Shown one piece after another: positions 32,149-41,056 of a DNA stretch of 64,000 nt. The stretch comes from UBA3910 sp002391465 (GTDB lineage Bacteria > Bacillota > Limnochordia > Darwinibacteriales > Darwinibacteriaceae): positions 1 to 64,000 of the forward strand of contig JASGVS010000027.1 in the NCBI GenBank assembly GCA_030054835.1, read 5' to 3'. Numbering within the stretch: the stretch's first letter is position 1; each line of letters opens with the position of its first letter. The notes below the pieces were generated by a model. It searched no databases. It was not told where the DNA came from and saw nothing but the letters and a program-made list of their open reading frames with translations. A program made the position numbers and the translations under genes.

Positions 32149-32209
32149 ATTAACTTAAAAAAACAAAGAAAGGAGGGCCTTAGTAGTCTCTATAATCGAA
32201 TAAGTAAAA

Positions 32210-33217
32210 TTGGCAGAAAAGTCGGAGGAAGTGAATTCAGCTCAGAATAGACTACTGCGGCAAATGCACATGAGTAACGAACTGTTTGTTGGTATCGCGG
32301 ACAACAATCACTATTCTACTGCAATTGTTGGTGATTCCCACGGCCGAGTGGTTGCCACAGGGATTGGCGAGTCTGTGAACTTCGTTCACTGCGGCATGGC
32401 TCAAGCCCGCAAGAATCTTAATCGCCTCATTACTACAACAGTGGGCTGGCGGAACAGGCATCATCTGACCTGCGTTTGCTTTACCTTTAAGACCGATATA
32501 ATACATAATTTTTGGCAGACGTCAGGCCTTGTCCACGGTCTTTTCCTCGATGCTGATGTGCGGGTGGAAAAATTCTCGGTCAGCTGTACTTTGGGCGTCT
32601 CAGGCGCCATCAACCGAATTGTCTTGGTGGGTGGCCAGTCGGGTTTCGTCCTGTTTGAAGACGCAAACGGTCTGCGCTATTCCCTGCGCCACAACGCCCT
32701 GGTGTGGGACCTAGAGGCCAGACTTCTGCGGAAAATAGAGTCTGGGCGCCATTCCTGGGCAGCGTGGGAGATCGAGTCGTTTTTGGCTTCCTGTTCGGGC
32801 CTATCCAAGCCGGTACAGCTCGCTTTACTTTGTGAATTTTTGGATAAACAGGTGGAGCTAGGCAATCCGTTAGCTTTGGAAGTGGCGTATGACATGGCAC
32901 ATGATTTGATTGATCTGCTCAGGCGGGCGATCGTGGGGGTCGACGGGCGGGATGTGGTGGTCGGTCTGTATGGCCCGGTTCTCTTGGGTTCCAAAACCGT
33001 TTATAACCGGGTTAGTCAGATGATCGAACTGCTCTTTCCGGAAGTAACGCTGAAAGAAGCCCCCTTTGCGCCAGCTAAGGGAGCCTATCTTTCATCCCTG
33101 CTGTCTAGGGGAGTTGGTTTGAATCAGGAGTTGATGGATAACCTAACAGCCTCGTCTCGGGGGTTGTATACAACAGCCTGGCCCGAGTTGGCCGCCAGCC
33201 TCCACTACACATCTTGA
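32210..33217 (+). CDS. BadF/BadG-like ATPase-fold protein with degenerate phosphate loop
   Basis: 335 residues. The start LFVGIADNNHYSTAIVGDSHGRVVATGIGESVNF follows the pattern of N-acetylglucosamine-kinase/BadF proteins, where the first phosphate loop is normally DGGxTKT; here it is ADNNHYS, lacking the Gly-Gly and Thr. A late VVVGLYGPVLLGSKTVYNRV and APFAPAKGAYLSSLL match the end of that fold. It may be a non-catalytic sensor. The TTG 32210 start has no convincing ribosome site; ATG 32264 or 32270 would still keep the fold. Confidence 0.5.
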   Translation: MAEKSEEVNSAQNRLLRQMHMSNELFVGIADNNHYSTAIVGDSHGRVVATGIGESVNFVHCGMAQARKNLNRLITTTVGWRNRHHLTCVCFTFKTDIIHNFWQTSGLVHGLFLDADVRVEKFSVSCTLGVSGAINRIVLVGGQSGFVLFEDANGLRYSLRHNALVWDLEARLLRKIESGRHSWAAWEIESFLASCSGLSKPVQLALLCEFLDKQVELGNPLALEVAYDMAHDLIDLLRRAIVGVDGRDVVVGLYGPVLLGSKTVYNRVSQMIELLFPEVTLKEAPFAPAKGAYLSSLLSRGVGLNQELMDNLTASSRGLYTTAWPELAASLHYTS

Positions 33218-33228
33218 CATAACAGCAC

Positions 33229-33254
33229 AGCCTGGGTTCGGCCCAGGCTTTTTT
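33229..33254 (+). terminator. Terminator after the BadF-like gene
   Basis: AGCCTGGG pairs with CCCAGGCT around TTCGG, followed by a T-run of about six. Located 12 bases after the stop. Confidence 0.92.
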
Positions 33255-33312
33255 GACATTATTTTCTCCCAGGCGGGCAAGCTAAGGGCAAACCGCTTTG
33301 GGAGGCAGTGAG

Positions 33313-33762
33313 ATGTCCATAACACTGACAGACAAGCTTTCAGTACAGGAACTGGAACAGGAGATTTTCCGCTTTACCCGGAGCCAAGATACGGGTGCAC
33401 TGGGTACACGGGGGCCTGCCGGCCTAAGGGTAAGCCCGGTTCGGTATTTTCTCGATGGGGAAAACAACATCTACATCCAATCGGAAGGAGGCAGCAAGTT
33501 CACCAACTTAGAAGCAGACAACACTGTTTGCCTGCTCGTCTCCTCCACCTTCGAAGGGGACTGCCGTAGGATTAAGGGCGTCCAGTTTTTTGGCCACGGG
33601 GAGGTATTGGCCCAGGATAATTCCCAGTACAAAACGGCCATCACCTTAAGCCCATGGCCCACAAACGACAATACGAAGCTGATCAAGTTGCACTGCAAAC
33701 GGGCAGTATACGTGGATCGGATTGGGCACGAAAACCTGAAGCAGGAATGGCTGCCCCGGTAG
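33313..33762 (+). CDS. Pyridoxamine 5'-phosphate oxidase-like flavin-binding protein
   Basis: 149 residues with the split-barrel flavin fold: TGALGTRGPAGLRVSPVRYFLDGENNIYIQSEGGSKFTNLEADNTVCLLV. The family includes PNPOx-like proteins that bind FMN, F420 or heme; substrate cannot be told from sequence. A C-terminal LIKLHCKRAVYVDRIG strand closes the barrel. ATG 33313 follows GGGAGGCAG; the longer frame through ATG-like 33298 starts inside the ribosome site region. Confidence 0.75.
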   Translation: MSITLTDKLSVQELEQEIFRFTRSQDTGALGTRGPAGLRVSPVRYFLDGENNIYIQSEGGSKFTNLEADNTVCLLVSSTFEGDCRRIKGVQFFGHGEVLAQDNSQYKTAITLSPWPTNDNTKLIKLHCKRAVYVDRIGHENLKQEWLPR

Positions 33763-33793
33763 GGGAACTTTCCAGCAAATAGGAGGGATCGGG

Positions 33794-34489
33794 ATGGGTA
33801 GGAAGTGGATTTTCGTTTTGACAGTAGTCTTGCTTCTCTGCATCGCACCTATAGCCGCAGCAGCTTCGTATTGGGACAGGATGGGGAGCGGGTTTCCGAA
33901 CCGCGAGCAGATTTATTCCCATGTGTATGAGTACGAACATCCGCTGTTAACGTTCAGCATCCGCATCCCCCAGCTCACAGGGGCGGCCGCTGGGGCTTGG
34001 CAGGCACAGTTTAACAAAGAAATCCGAGACTTCGCAGAGAGTTTTACGGAGGAACTAAAGGAGATTGTGCGCAGTTCAGAAGAGGCGGGGATTGAGTTTC
34101 GCGCTCCGTACCAAGGTCTGATCGATTTCGCTGTGAAGCTGAATAGGGGCGGACTCTTAAGCGTGGTAATAACCGCTTACAACTACACAGGTGGAGCCCA
34201 CGGCATCACAACACGGGATTACATCAACCTCGATCTAACCACAGGAAAAACGATCCAGTTCGCCGATCTGTTTCCCACCGAATCGGAGCGTGAGCGGGCG
34301 GCGGAGGTGGTGAACGCCCGGATCCAAGAGGATCCGGACTGGTTCTTTATCAGCCGATTCACACCTGATATGTTCCGCAGCGACCAAGGTTTCTATTTAG
34401 AGCAGGAGCGGGCAGTGATCTGCTTCGAACTGTATGAAATCGCGCCCTACGCCGCTGGCATTCAGGAGTTTGCTGTCTCCGCACCGTAG
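33794..34489 (+). CDS. Secreted DUF4163/DUF3298 protein (RsiV-like domain)
   Basis: 231 residues. Signal peptide 1-24 (AAAAS cleavage region). The remainder has the DUF4163 start (EHPLLTFSIRIPQL) and the DUF3298 segment with YTGGAHGITTRDYINLDL and FADLF, the fold shared with the extracytoplasmic part of the anti-sigma factor RsiV, which binds lysozyme. No sigma factor gene is next to it. ATG 33794 follows AGGAGGGAT. The last 28 bases overlap the convergent FtsA-like gene. Confidence 0.85.
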   Translation: MGRKWIFVLTVVLLLCIAPIAAAASYWDRMGSGFPNREQIYSHVYEYEHPLLTFSIRIPQLTGAAAGAWQAQFNKEIRDFAESFTEELKEIVRSSEEAGIEFRAPYQGLIDFAVKLNRGGLLSVVITAYNYTGGAHGITTRDYINLDLTTGKTIQFADLFPTESERERAAEVVNARIQEDPDWFFISRFTPDMFRSDQGFYLEQERAVICFELYEIAPYAAGIQEFAVSAP

Positions 34490-36612
34490 GGTATGAGTTG
34501 GAGAATGTCGCCGTGTTTAATGGAGGTGGTAAAGCCTGTCTCAACTCCATTGAGCAGGATAATACCCCCTTTAGCCAGGAACTCTTCTTCTGGCTCGTAA
34601 ACGCGGAAAATATCGGTCACAATGAAATGATTTAAGGTCCCAGATGCTTCCGGTGTGTATTCTACTCGGTCGTGGGGCCTTATTTTATAATCAAAAGAAA
34701 CCTTTTGGCCGTTTACCACCGGATCGGGGTGTTTGGGCTGCAGCGTTACTTTCCGATCGTTGATCGTCACTTCTATACCTTGCATCTGCTTTTCCTGTGG
34801 GTTGAGGATCTCACGGAGGCTGAGTCCCTTCCGTTCATATTCCACCGAGATTCCATCCCTAAGCGGCGTGTTCAGGGGATGCTGCACCCCATCTATCCTG
34901 ATCTCCAGCCTCTCCGCTGCTGTCTTTGCCACATTATTGAGGAAGAAGGTAATCTCCCTCTCCAACGGAATCTGCAGGTGGTCAAAAAGACCCTTGAAAT
35001 TCGTTATTGGCCGTACAGTGATAGTGTCCCGATCCCGCAGGACGTAATTTAACGGGCGGGGATTGCCGTTAACCAAAATCTCCGGTTCCACCTTTAAGGG
35101 TGAACCATTGAGTGTAATTTCATAGGTATAATCCCGCGCTTCAGTAAATTCACCCAAGGTGATCTGGGGTTCGTGCCCCGGTTTACCTTTTCTGACCGTG
35201 ATCTGGTCACCATCGTTGATGGGGGTATCCAAAGAGGCCTCATCTCCGTTTTTAAGCAGGAGGGGAGGATTACCCAGAGTTCCGGCTAGGGTGATGCAGC
35301 GGCCGTTGAGTTCCACTGTGTAAGCGGGACCAGGCCGTCCGGCGAACTCGCCGGGGACAATGCCGGCATAAAGTAGGGAATCGCCCACGGTTGACGACGT
35401 CATCCTCAATACCTGAAGTCTCTGTTCATTCACCGTTACCCGAATCAGCTGCATACCACCGCCCCCCAGGTGGGTGGCGCCGATGCCGATGGGTGTAACC
35501 GCCTGGGGCCCAGCAAATTCAGGCACACCGGCAACGTTCTCCAGGCTGTCTCGGCTGCGTACCCGCACCAAATTGGCGGGCAGGCCCAGGCAGCGAGCTA
35601 GGGCTGTATCAAACCCCGGGGTGAGGCTGCCGCCCCCGATCAGGATTACCCCTTTGGGCGCTGTGCCGTTCAGCTCCAAGAGTCTTTCGCTTATTTTCTC
35701 CGCCAGCGTTTGTACCCGCGGTTCAATAGCCTCCAGCACTTCTTGGTAGGTGAGGGAGAGGGTATTGCCTAACACGTCGGTGCATTGGCACCTTTTCTCG
35801 GGGCTGATCTCTACCTTAACCTTCTCCGCCATTTTGGTATCCAAGAGAAAACTCTCTGCGATGCCTGCAGTAATTGCGTCGCCCGCATAGGAAACCATAC
35901 CGTAACCCTTAATCGTCCCCTCGGCCGAAACGGCCAGGTCCGATGTGCCCGCCCCAACGTCCACCAAGGCGATGTTCAGCATACGCATGGTGGGGGGTAT
36001 AACCACTTGCATGGCTGCAATGGGTTCGAGTGTGAGGGAATCCATAATTAAACCAGCGTTCTCAAGGGCAGTACCTAAGGAGTCAATCACTATGCGGGGC
36101 AGGAAGGTGGCGATAACCTTAACCTGTGCCTCTTTGCCTTGATGATTGAGGAGGGAACCGATGGGTTCACCATCTAGATAGTTTTGGATGACGCTGTAGC
36201 CTACGCAGAGGTAGCTGTCCATCACTCCCCGACCGTCCAGGCCTGAGAGTTTGTTGATGGCATCCCAAACTGCGTCCAATTCCAGCGTGCGGATTGTGTC
36301 GGCTGTGAAAGTTTGGCTGATGGGGAACGTGAGCGTGCTCTGGCCCGTGGCAGTAATCAGGGAGCGACCTGCGGCCGCCACCGCAGCCCGTTCCAAAGGT
36401 GCACCGTAGGCTTCTTCCAGTTCGGCCTTTACTTTGCCAATCACCCTGGCAACTGCCGCGATGTGGTGGATCTGGCCATCCGCCATTGCCCCAGGCAGCT
36501 GCTGGTGCATACTGGCGTGTTTAATCACATACCCTTCCTCACTTGGCGCCATGATCAAACCGGCAATTTTTCGCGTTCCGATATCTAGGGCGAAAATGTC
36601 TCCAGTACTCAT
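34462..36612 (-). CDS. Long FtsA-like ATPase of unknown role
   Basis: 716 residues. The first 380 are an actin-like FtsA fold: FALDIGTRKIAGLI (phosphate 1), the SHS2 region, ALVDVGAGTSDLAV (phosphate 2) and ILIGGGSLTPGFDTALA (adenosine). The last 330 are unlike FtsA: repeated segments of about 70 residues with IxVNxxxxxL and DGDxITVR (for example DGDQITVRKGKPG, DRDTITVRPITN, and HGDILQLIPYG), reminiscent of ubiquitin-like or MoaD-like beta-grasp repeats. No FtsA C-terminal membrane helix is seen. Paralogues of this length occur in Clostridia. ATG 36612 follows GAGGTGAGG. Confidence 0.75.
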   Translation of the reverse strand: MSTGDIFALDIGTRKIAGLIMAPSEEGYVIKHASMHQQLPGAMADGQIHHIAAVARVIGKVKAELEEAYGAPLERAAVAAAGRSLITATGQSTLTFPISQTFTADTIRTLELDAVWDAINKLSGLDGRGVMDSYLCVGYSVIQNYLDGEPIGSLLNHQGKEAQVKVIATFLPRIVIDSLGTALENAGLIMDSLTLEPIAAMQVVIPPTMRMLNIALVDVGAGTSDLAVSAEGTIKGYGMVSYAGDAITAGIAESFLLDTKMAEKVKVEISPEKRCQCTDVLGNTLSLTYQEVLEAIEPRVQTLAEKISERLLELNGTAPKGVILIGGGSLTPGFDTALARCLGLPANLVRVRSRDSLENVAGVPEFAGPQAVTPIGIGATHLGGGGMQLIRVTVNEQRLQVLRMTSSTVGDSLLYAGIVPGEFAGRPGPAYTVELNGRCITLAGTLGNPPLLLKNGDEASLDTPINDGDQITVRKGKPGHEPQITLGEFTEARDYTYEITLNGSPLKVEPEILVNGNPRPLNYVLRDRDTITVRPITNFKGLFDHLQIPLEREITFFLNNVAKTAAERLEIRIDGVQHPLNTPLRDGISVEYERKGLSLREILNPQEKQMQGIEVTINDRKVTLQPKHPDPVVNGQKVSFDYKIRPHDRVEYTPEASGTLNHFIVTDIFRVYEPEEEFLAKGGIILLNGVETGFTTSIKHGDILQLIPYGAETANS

Positions 36613-36686
36613 CTACCTCACCTCGCCCCATATTTCCACATCCAATGGGCAGGATCCTGTCGGTTTTCTAGTGAAGTGTTGCGATC

Positions 36687-36719
36687 AAAAAAAGGGCTGA
36701 GCCAAAAGGCTGCCCTTTT
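36687..36719 (-). terminator. Terminator of the exonuclease gene
   Basis: On the minus strand, AAAAGGGC and AGCC pair with GGCT and GCCCTTTT around a loop of four T, with a T-rich tail (36687-36693 is all A on the plus strand). Just past the exonuclease stop. Confidence 0.85.
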
Positions 36720-36723
36720 CGTC

Positions 36724-37572
36724 CTAACTGACCTGCGGAACCGATGCCCTGATTCCCAGTGAATCTAGGGTAGCCCGCAGCCTGTTCTCATCGAATTGTA
36801 CGCGGCCTGCCCGCCAACAGCAGAGGGTGGGTACGCGGCAGTTGATGGTGGCCAGATCCCGGTAGAGCAGGACCTCTTCCTGCCGTTCCGCCAAGTTTTG
36901 ACCTGCCTTACCCCGCAGGAGATGAACGTTAGCTAAGATTCCCTGGAGTGAACCATAGGTGTGCAGCCATTTCAAGGCCGTTTTTGGGCCCACCAAGGGT
37001 ATACCCGGGATGTTATCGCTGGCATCGCCCATGAGCGCTTTCAGCTCCGGAATCTGCTGGGGGGCAACCCCCATCTCATAGGTTACCAACTCAGGCGTGT
37101 ACATCTTGTTCGCCTTGGTGTTGAGGGAAATTACCGTCACGTCATCGGTCACCAGCTGCAGTGTGTCCTTGTCGTTACTCACAATGTAGCAGTGAACACC
37201 GTCCGGTGTGAGCCGACTGAGGGTGCCAATCACATCATCCGCTTCGTAGCCAGCTACTTGCACAACAGGTGCCGCCAGGCTGTCAATTAATTCCCGGATC
37301 AGGGGAAGTTGACTGCGAAGTTCTTCGGGCATGGGAGGTCTTTGGGCTTTGTAGTCCGAATAAAGAAGGTGACGAAATGTGGGCTCAGGATGATCGGCCG
37401 CCACGATGAAATAAGAGGGTTGGAACTGCTCTAAAAGGGAGCTTATGGTATTGTAAAAGCCTAAAACGGCGTTGATTATCTGTCCATCCTGCCTCTTGAT
37501 GGAAGTGGGAAAACCAAAGAAAGCACGATACACTAGGGAAAAGCTGTCGACGATTAGGCAGGTTTCGGGCAA
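36724..37572 (-). CDS. Stand-alone 5'-3' exonuclease (PolA N-domain type)
   Basis: 282 residues equal to the FEN-like domain of DNA polymerase I without polymerase parts. DSFSLVYRAFFGFP, KAQRPPMPEELRSQLP, the acidic GYEADDVIGTL, VSNDKDTLQLV and ALMGDASDNIPGIPLVGPKTA (helix-hairpin-helix) are present, with the metal-binding Asp residues. It would process flaps and RNA primers. TTG 37572 follows AAGGAG with 7-base spacing. An extended -10 promoter lies upstream on the minus strand. Confidence 0.93.
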   Translation of the reverse strand: MPETCLIVDSFSLVYRAFFGFPTSIKRQDGQIINAVLGFYNTISSLLEQFQPSYFIVAADHPEPTFRHLLYSDYKAQRPPMPEELRSQLPLIRELIDSLAAPVVQVAGYEADDVIGTLSRLTPDGVHCYIVSNDKDTLQLVTDDVTVISLNTKANKMYTPELVTYEMGVAPQQIPELKALMGDASDNIPGIPLVGPKTALKWLHTYGSLQGILANVHLLRGKAGQNLAERQEEVLLYRDLATINCRVPTLCCWRAGRVQFDENRLRATLDSLGIRASVPQVS

Positions 37573-37605
37573 AGTTATTCTCCTTCAAAGTGCAATTTAG
37601 CTCAT

Positions 37606-37634
37606 ATTATATCACACTTACATACTTAAACAAA
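37606..37634 (-). promoter_or_regulatory. Extended -10 promoter of the exonuclease gene
   Basis: On the minus strand, TGATATAAT (TATAAT at 37611-37606) with TTTGTT 17 bases upstream. The -35 is poor but the extended -10 is exact. Confidence 0.5.
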
Positions 37635-37649
37635 GAAAGGGGTTTGTAT

Positions 37650-38063
37650 GTGAACACTGCTATTGAAAAGGCTCTGCAGTTGAAGAACGTTGCTGTGGTC
37701 GGTGTAAGTAGGGATCCGGCCAAGGCGGCCCACAGTGTTCCCCGGTACCTACAGCAGCATGGGTACAAGATCATTCCGGTCAACCCTTTTGTCCAGGGAG
37801 ATCTTTTGGGGGAAAGGACCTACGCCAAGGTAAGTGAAATCGATGATCAGGTGGATCTAGTGATCATTTTTAGACCCTCAGCGGAGGTTCCTGCCGTAGT
37901 TGAGGACGTTTTGAGCAGAGAGGATGTACAGGCCGTTTGGCTGCAGGAGGGTATTACCAGTCAAGAAGCACGGGAGTTGGTTGAGGCCCGTGGGCTGATC
38001 TATGTTGAAGATAATTGTGCTTTTAAGCAACACCGTCGATTGAAAAAGGAGCAGAAGTTGTGA
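37650..38063 (+). CDS. CoA-binding domain protein (YccU-like)
   Basis: 137 residues. Rossmann-like CoA-binding fold with KNVAVVGVSRDPAKAAHSVPRYL, then PVNPF, DLVIIFRPSAEVPAVVEDV and VWLQEGI, the conserved order of the YccU/DUF family. Cys in ENCAFKQH near the end is conserved in many members. Role unknown. GTG 37650 follows AAAGGGG; an ATG two bases earlier is out of frame. Its stop overlaps the GTG of the SpoIID gene by 4 bases. Confidence 0.88.
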   Translation: MNTAIEKALQLKNVAVVGVSRDPAKAAHSVPRYLQQHGYKIIPVNPFVQGDLLGERTYAKVSEIDDQVDLVIIFRPSAEVPAVVEDVLSREDVQAVWLQEGITSQEARELVEARGLIYVEDNCAFKQHRRLKKEQKL

Positions 38064-39565
38064 GAAAAAAGGTGATGGGCCTGGCCTTAGCCCTGGCCCT
38101 CCTTTGTCTTGTATACAGCTCCCCGGTGGGAGCCGCTGCAGCTGGATGCCCAACCCCTTTAGCCCTGCCGGGGGATAAAGTAATGCGCATTTCCCGAGAT
38201 TTTGTGGAGTTCGAACACCACGGGCAGCTGCCCATCGCGGCGGAAGTCCAGTGTTTCCACCACTGGGAAGACCAGGTGTGGGAAGTGCCCCTGGCAGCTG
38301 TTTTGGTGGGTTTTGAGGATGTGGTTGCCACCGTTTTTAACGGGGAGATTATCAGGTTTGATGTTTATGATCCCCTTTATATCCGTACAGTCCGTGTTGC
38401 CATCACTACAGATAATTTCGCCGCTGTAGAACACAAGGAACTGCGCTTGGAACCCACATCCAGGCTGTACGTAGAAGAAACGGGAACGGGACGTGGCTTT
38501 GTGGCGGTGGCAGGCCAGGAGGTTGTGGTCTCGGTCCAGGCTGGCAGGCTTGTGTTGATCGATGGGGAAGGGAACCCCTGGGAGTTTGACCGTAGGCTCT
38601 ATCTTTGGGCAGATGAGGGTGGTATGGTTCAGATCAACTCCTTCCAGCGGGGTACGACCAACAGGTTTTTTCCCCGCTACCGCGGCCGTTTTGAGCTGAC
38701 GGTTGTGGACGAAGACTCTTTTTTAGCTATTAACGAAGTGGATTTGGAAGAATATTTGTATCAGGTTGTACCCAGTGAGATGGTCATCAGCTGGCCCATG
38801 GAAGCACTCAAAGCACAAGCGGTGGCATCCAGGACCTATGCCGTTGCCCAGGTGATTTATTCCCGCCAAGGGCATTTAGGCTTCCATGTCAGTGACAGCA
38901 CCAACTCCCAAGTTTACAACAACCAACCGGAGGCGGCCAGTGCCACCCGGGCGATCCAGGAAACGGCGGAGCAGATCTTGGCCAAGGAGGATGACACCAT
39001 CGGCTCCACCTACTTTTATTCCACCTCGCCCCGGCGGGTTATGGATAGTAAACAGGCATGGAATGACTTGAGTGAGCTGTACCTGGAGGGCAAGTCCCCC
39101 TGGTACCGCTGGCAGTGTTACTTCAGTGCGGAAGAACTGGCGGAGCTCTTTAGGTCAAACACCGATATACCGCCAGGGGAAGTTCTAGCCGTGGAAGTGG
39201 GGGAGCGTGACGAACTAGGCCGAGTGGTGGTTTTGACGGTGAAGACGAGCGGCGGAACAGGCACCATTGTGGGTGAGCTGAATATCCGCCGGGCACTGAA
39301 GCCGAAGCGGCTCCAGCGTATTAATGACACTGTAACCGGTCTTTCCCTGCTGCCCAGCGCCATGTTTTTCGTCGAATCCAAGCGGGATGGGGCGGGTAAG
39401 CTTTTAGGGGTAACGCTGTTTGGTGGAGGAAGCGGCCACGGTCTTGGTATGGCCCAGTGGGGAGCCAAGGGTATGGCGGAAGCGGGAAGCGATTACCTGA
39501 CCATACTCCGCACTTATTATCCCGAGATGCAGTTATTTACACATTCAGATCAGTTGAGGTACTAA
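38060..39565 (+). CDS. SpoIID/LytB-domain protein
   Basis: 501 residues. Signal peptide 1-25. N-terminal beta-rich region to about 220, then the SpoIID/LytB domain: LEEYLYQVVPSEMVISWPMEALKAQAVASRTYAV (Glu in PSEM is the lytic-transglycosylase residue), and the terminal GGGSGHGLGMAQWGAKGMA. SpoIID cuts glycan strands denuded by SpoIIP; a SpoIIP-like gene is at 19.4 kb. This long form could instead be a vegetative LytB-type modifier. GTG 38060 is coupled to the upstream gene by a 4-base overlap. Confidence 0.9.
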   Translation: MRKKVMGLALALALLCLVYSSPVGAAAAGCPTPLALPGDKVMRISRDFVEFEHHGQLPIAAEVQCFHHWEDQVWEVPLAAVLVGFEDVVATVFNGEIIRFDVYDPLYIRTVRVAITTDNFAAVEHKELRLEPTSRLYVEETGTGRGFVAVAGQEVVVSVQAGRLVLIDGEGNPWEFDRRLYLWADEGGMVQINSFQRGTTNRFFPRYRGRFELTVVDEDSFLAINEVDLEEYLYQVVPSEMVISWPMEALKAQAVASRTYAVAQVIYSRQGHLGFHVSDSTNSQVYNNQPEAASATRAIQETAEQILAKEDDTIGSTYFYSTSPRRVMDSKQAWNDLSELYLEGKSPWYRWQCYFSAEELAELFRSNTDIPPGEVLAVEVGERDELGRVVVLTVKTSGGTGTIVGELNIRRALKPKRLQRINDTVTGLSLLPSAMFFVESKRDGAGKLLGVTLFGGGSGHGLGMAQWGAKGMAEAGSDYLTILRTYYPEMQLFTHSDQLRY

Positions 39566-39569
39566 GTAA

Positions 39570-40616
39570 ATGGAAGAAGATAAAAAGTTAAATTGGAAAA
39601 TCCCGTGGAGGGGAGTCGGGGTCGCCTTTGGCAGCGGCCTTCTCGCCCTGTATCTTGTTTTCAGGAAGGTGGCCCCTCCTGGAGAAATACTGGACGAGTT
39701 GAGGGTTTATCCACTCAGCTATTTTTTTGTTGCCCTTGGTTTTGTGCTGGCAGCCTGGATTGTGGACGGACAGCGCATCGGCATGCTTGTTCGGGCTATG
39801 GGACGGCGTATTTCGTGGTGGCAGCTAGCGGTAGTGTTGGGCGCCGCTAATTTCCTTTCCTTGGTGACGCCCTTTGCCGGGGGCGGAGGAGTCCTGGTAG
39901 TTTACTTTCTCTACAGAAGCGGTTTTTCTGCCCCCGCTGCCACTGCTGTTGTGCTTGCAGGTGGTATGGCGGGGCAGCTGAGTCTGGTCCTCCTTAGTGT
40001 GGTACTCTTCACCTTGGTTAGAAATGTGCCTACCGATCTGGCCCAGGTGTTCCTGTATGTAAGGATATTCGGTACAGTCTACATTGGGGCTGTGATCGGC
40101 TTGATGTTTTTGATTGTCAAGAGCGATCGTTTCTTTGAGTGGGTGTTTAAGAAAAGGAGCAAAAAGTCCAGATCGGCCCAGTGGTTGACCGAGTTCCGGC
40201 GTGCGTATACCGTGTTGGTGACGAGGCGGCGGGCCCATCTTGCTGCCTGTATTTTTGTCGCCCTAAGTTATTACGGGATTTATTACCTGGGCGGTTTTAC
40301 CCTGCTCAGTGGTTTTTCTGTTTACCATCCCGTCCTGCGCTACGCAGTGTCCGTCATGTTCGGTCTGGCACCTGTTTTTTCACCCATTCCCGGCGGTGCC
40401 GGGTTATCGGAAGGGATGGCGTATTTGGTGCTTGACGCCCTGCCCGATGATGCCTTGGCTACCTTCATCGTGCTTTGGCGCACAGTAGTTTTTTACATAC
40501 CCATTTTATTGGGCGGCGGTATCTTCGCCATGCTCGCTTTCCGCTGGGCTCTCCGCAGTCCGGGCACTTCTCCCGATTCTGTAATATTATCTGAGACGGA
40601 AGATCATAATAGGTAA
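39570..40616 (+). CDS. Lysylphosphatidylglycerol synthase TM-region/UPF0104 membrane protein
   Basis: 348 residues, about eight membrane helices. VTPFAGGGGVLVVYFLYRSGFSAPAATAVVLAG and FSPIPGGAGLSEGMAYLVL are the family hallmarks of the flippase-like domain of MprF relatives; the lysyl transferase domain is absent. ATG 39570 is 4 bases after the SpoIID stop, so one operon. The substrate is presumably a lipid but unknown. Confidence 0.88.
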   Translation: MEEDKKLNWKIPWRGVGVAFGSGLLALYLVFRKVAPPGEILDELRVYPLSYFFVALGFVLAAWIVDGQRIGMLVRAMGRRISWWQLAVVLGAANFLSLVTPFAGGGGVLVVYFLYRSGFSAPAATAVVLAGGMAGQLSLVLLSVVLFTLVRNVPTDLAQVFLYVRIFGTVYIGAVIGLMFLIVKSDRFFEWVFKKRSKKSRSAQWLTEFRRAYTVLVTRRRAHLAACIFVALSYYGIYYLGGFTLLSGFSVYHPVLRYAVSVMFGLAPVFSPIPGGAGLSEGMAYLVLDALPDDALATFIVLWRTVVFYIPILLGGGIFAMLAFRWALRSPGTSPDSVILSETEDHNR

Positions 40617-40639
40617 TATAACGACAAAGGGGGATGGCC

Positions 40640-41056
40640 ATGGGTTATCGGGAACAGCTGCGGGAGGCCAGGGAGATTCTGCAGAAGGAAATCCAGGAGC
40701 TCCACGATAATCTCGCCTCCAAGGAATATGCACTGCGTAAGATCGAAGGAATTCTAAAGGGTGAAGAGGGAAGGAGGGGCAGAAAGCCTTCCTTGACAAG
40801 CCAAATTGTTGAAGCCCTCTACCATTTATCCCAAGAGCATGGAGAAGGCGTCCCCGCCAAGGCGGTCATCGATGTATTTGCAGTTAGAAGGCAGGACGTC
40901 AATCCTTCTACGATCCGCTCCACTTTGTATCAGGTAACACGCAAACAGAGGCCAACTGAAATTGCGGTGGGCGACGGAGTAAAAAGGGTCCGCGTGTTGA
41001 AAAACGGACCCTTGTATGATGTGGAGTTAGTTAGCCCGCAGGCGGAGAAGGCTTGA
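40640..41056 (+). CDS. Unknown small protein: coiled coil plus winged-helix-like domain
   Basis: 138 residues. Residues 1-45 form a charged helical stretch (QLREAREILQKEIQELHDNLASKEYALRKIEGIL), a probable coiled coil. Residues 55-115 look like a winged helix (SLTSQIVEALYHLSQEHGEGVPAKAVIDVF, then NPSTIRSTLYQVTRK), with a final strand ending. It may bind DNA, but that is inference. ATG 40640 has AAAGGGGG 7 bases upstream; ATG 40634 is too close. The last 26 bases overlap the convergent dinG-like gene. Confidence 0.55.
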   Translation: MGYREQLREAREILQKEIQELHDNLASKEYALRKIEGILKGEEGRRGRKPSLTSQIVEALYHLSQEHGEGVPAKAVIDVFAVRRQDVNPSTIRSTLYQVTRKQRPTEIAVGDGVKRVRVLKNGPLYDVELVSPQAEKA

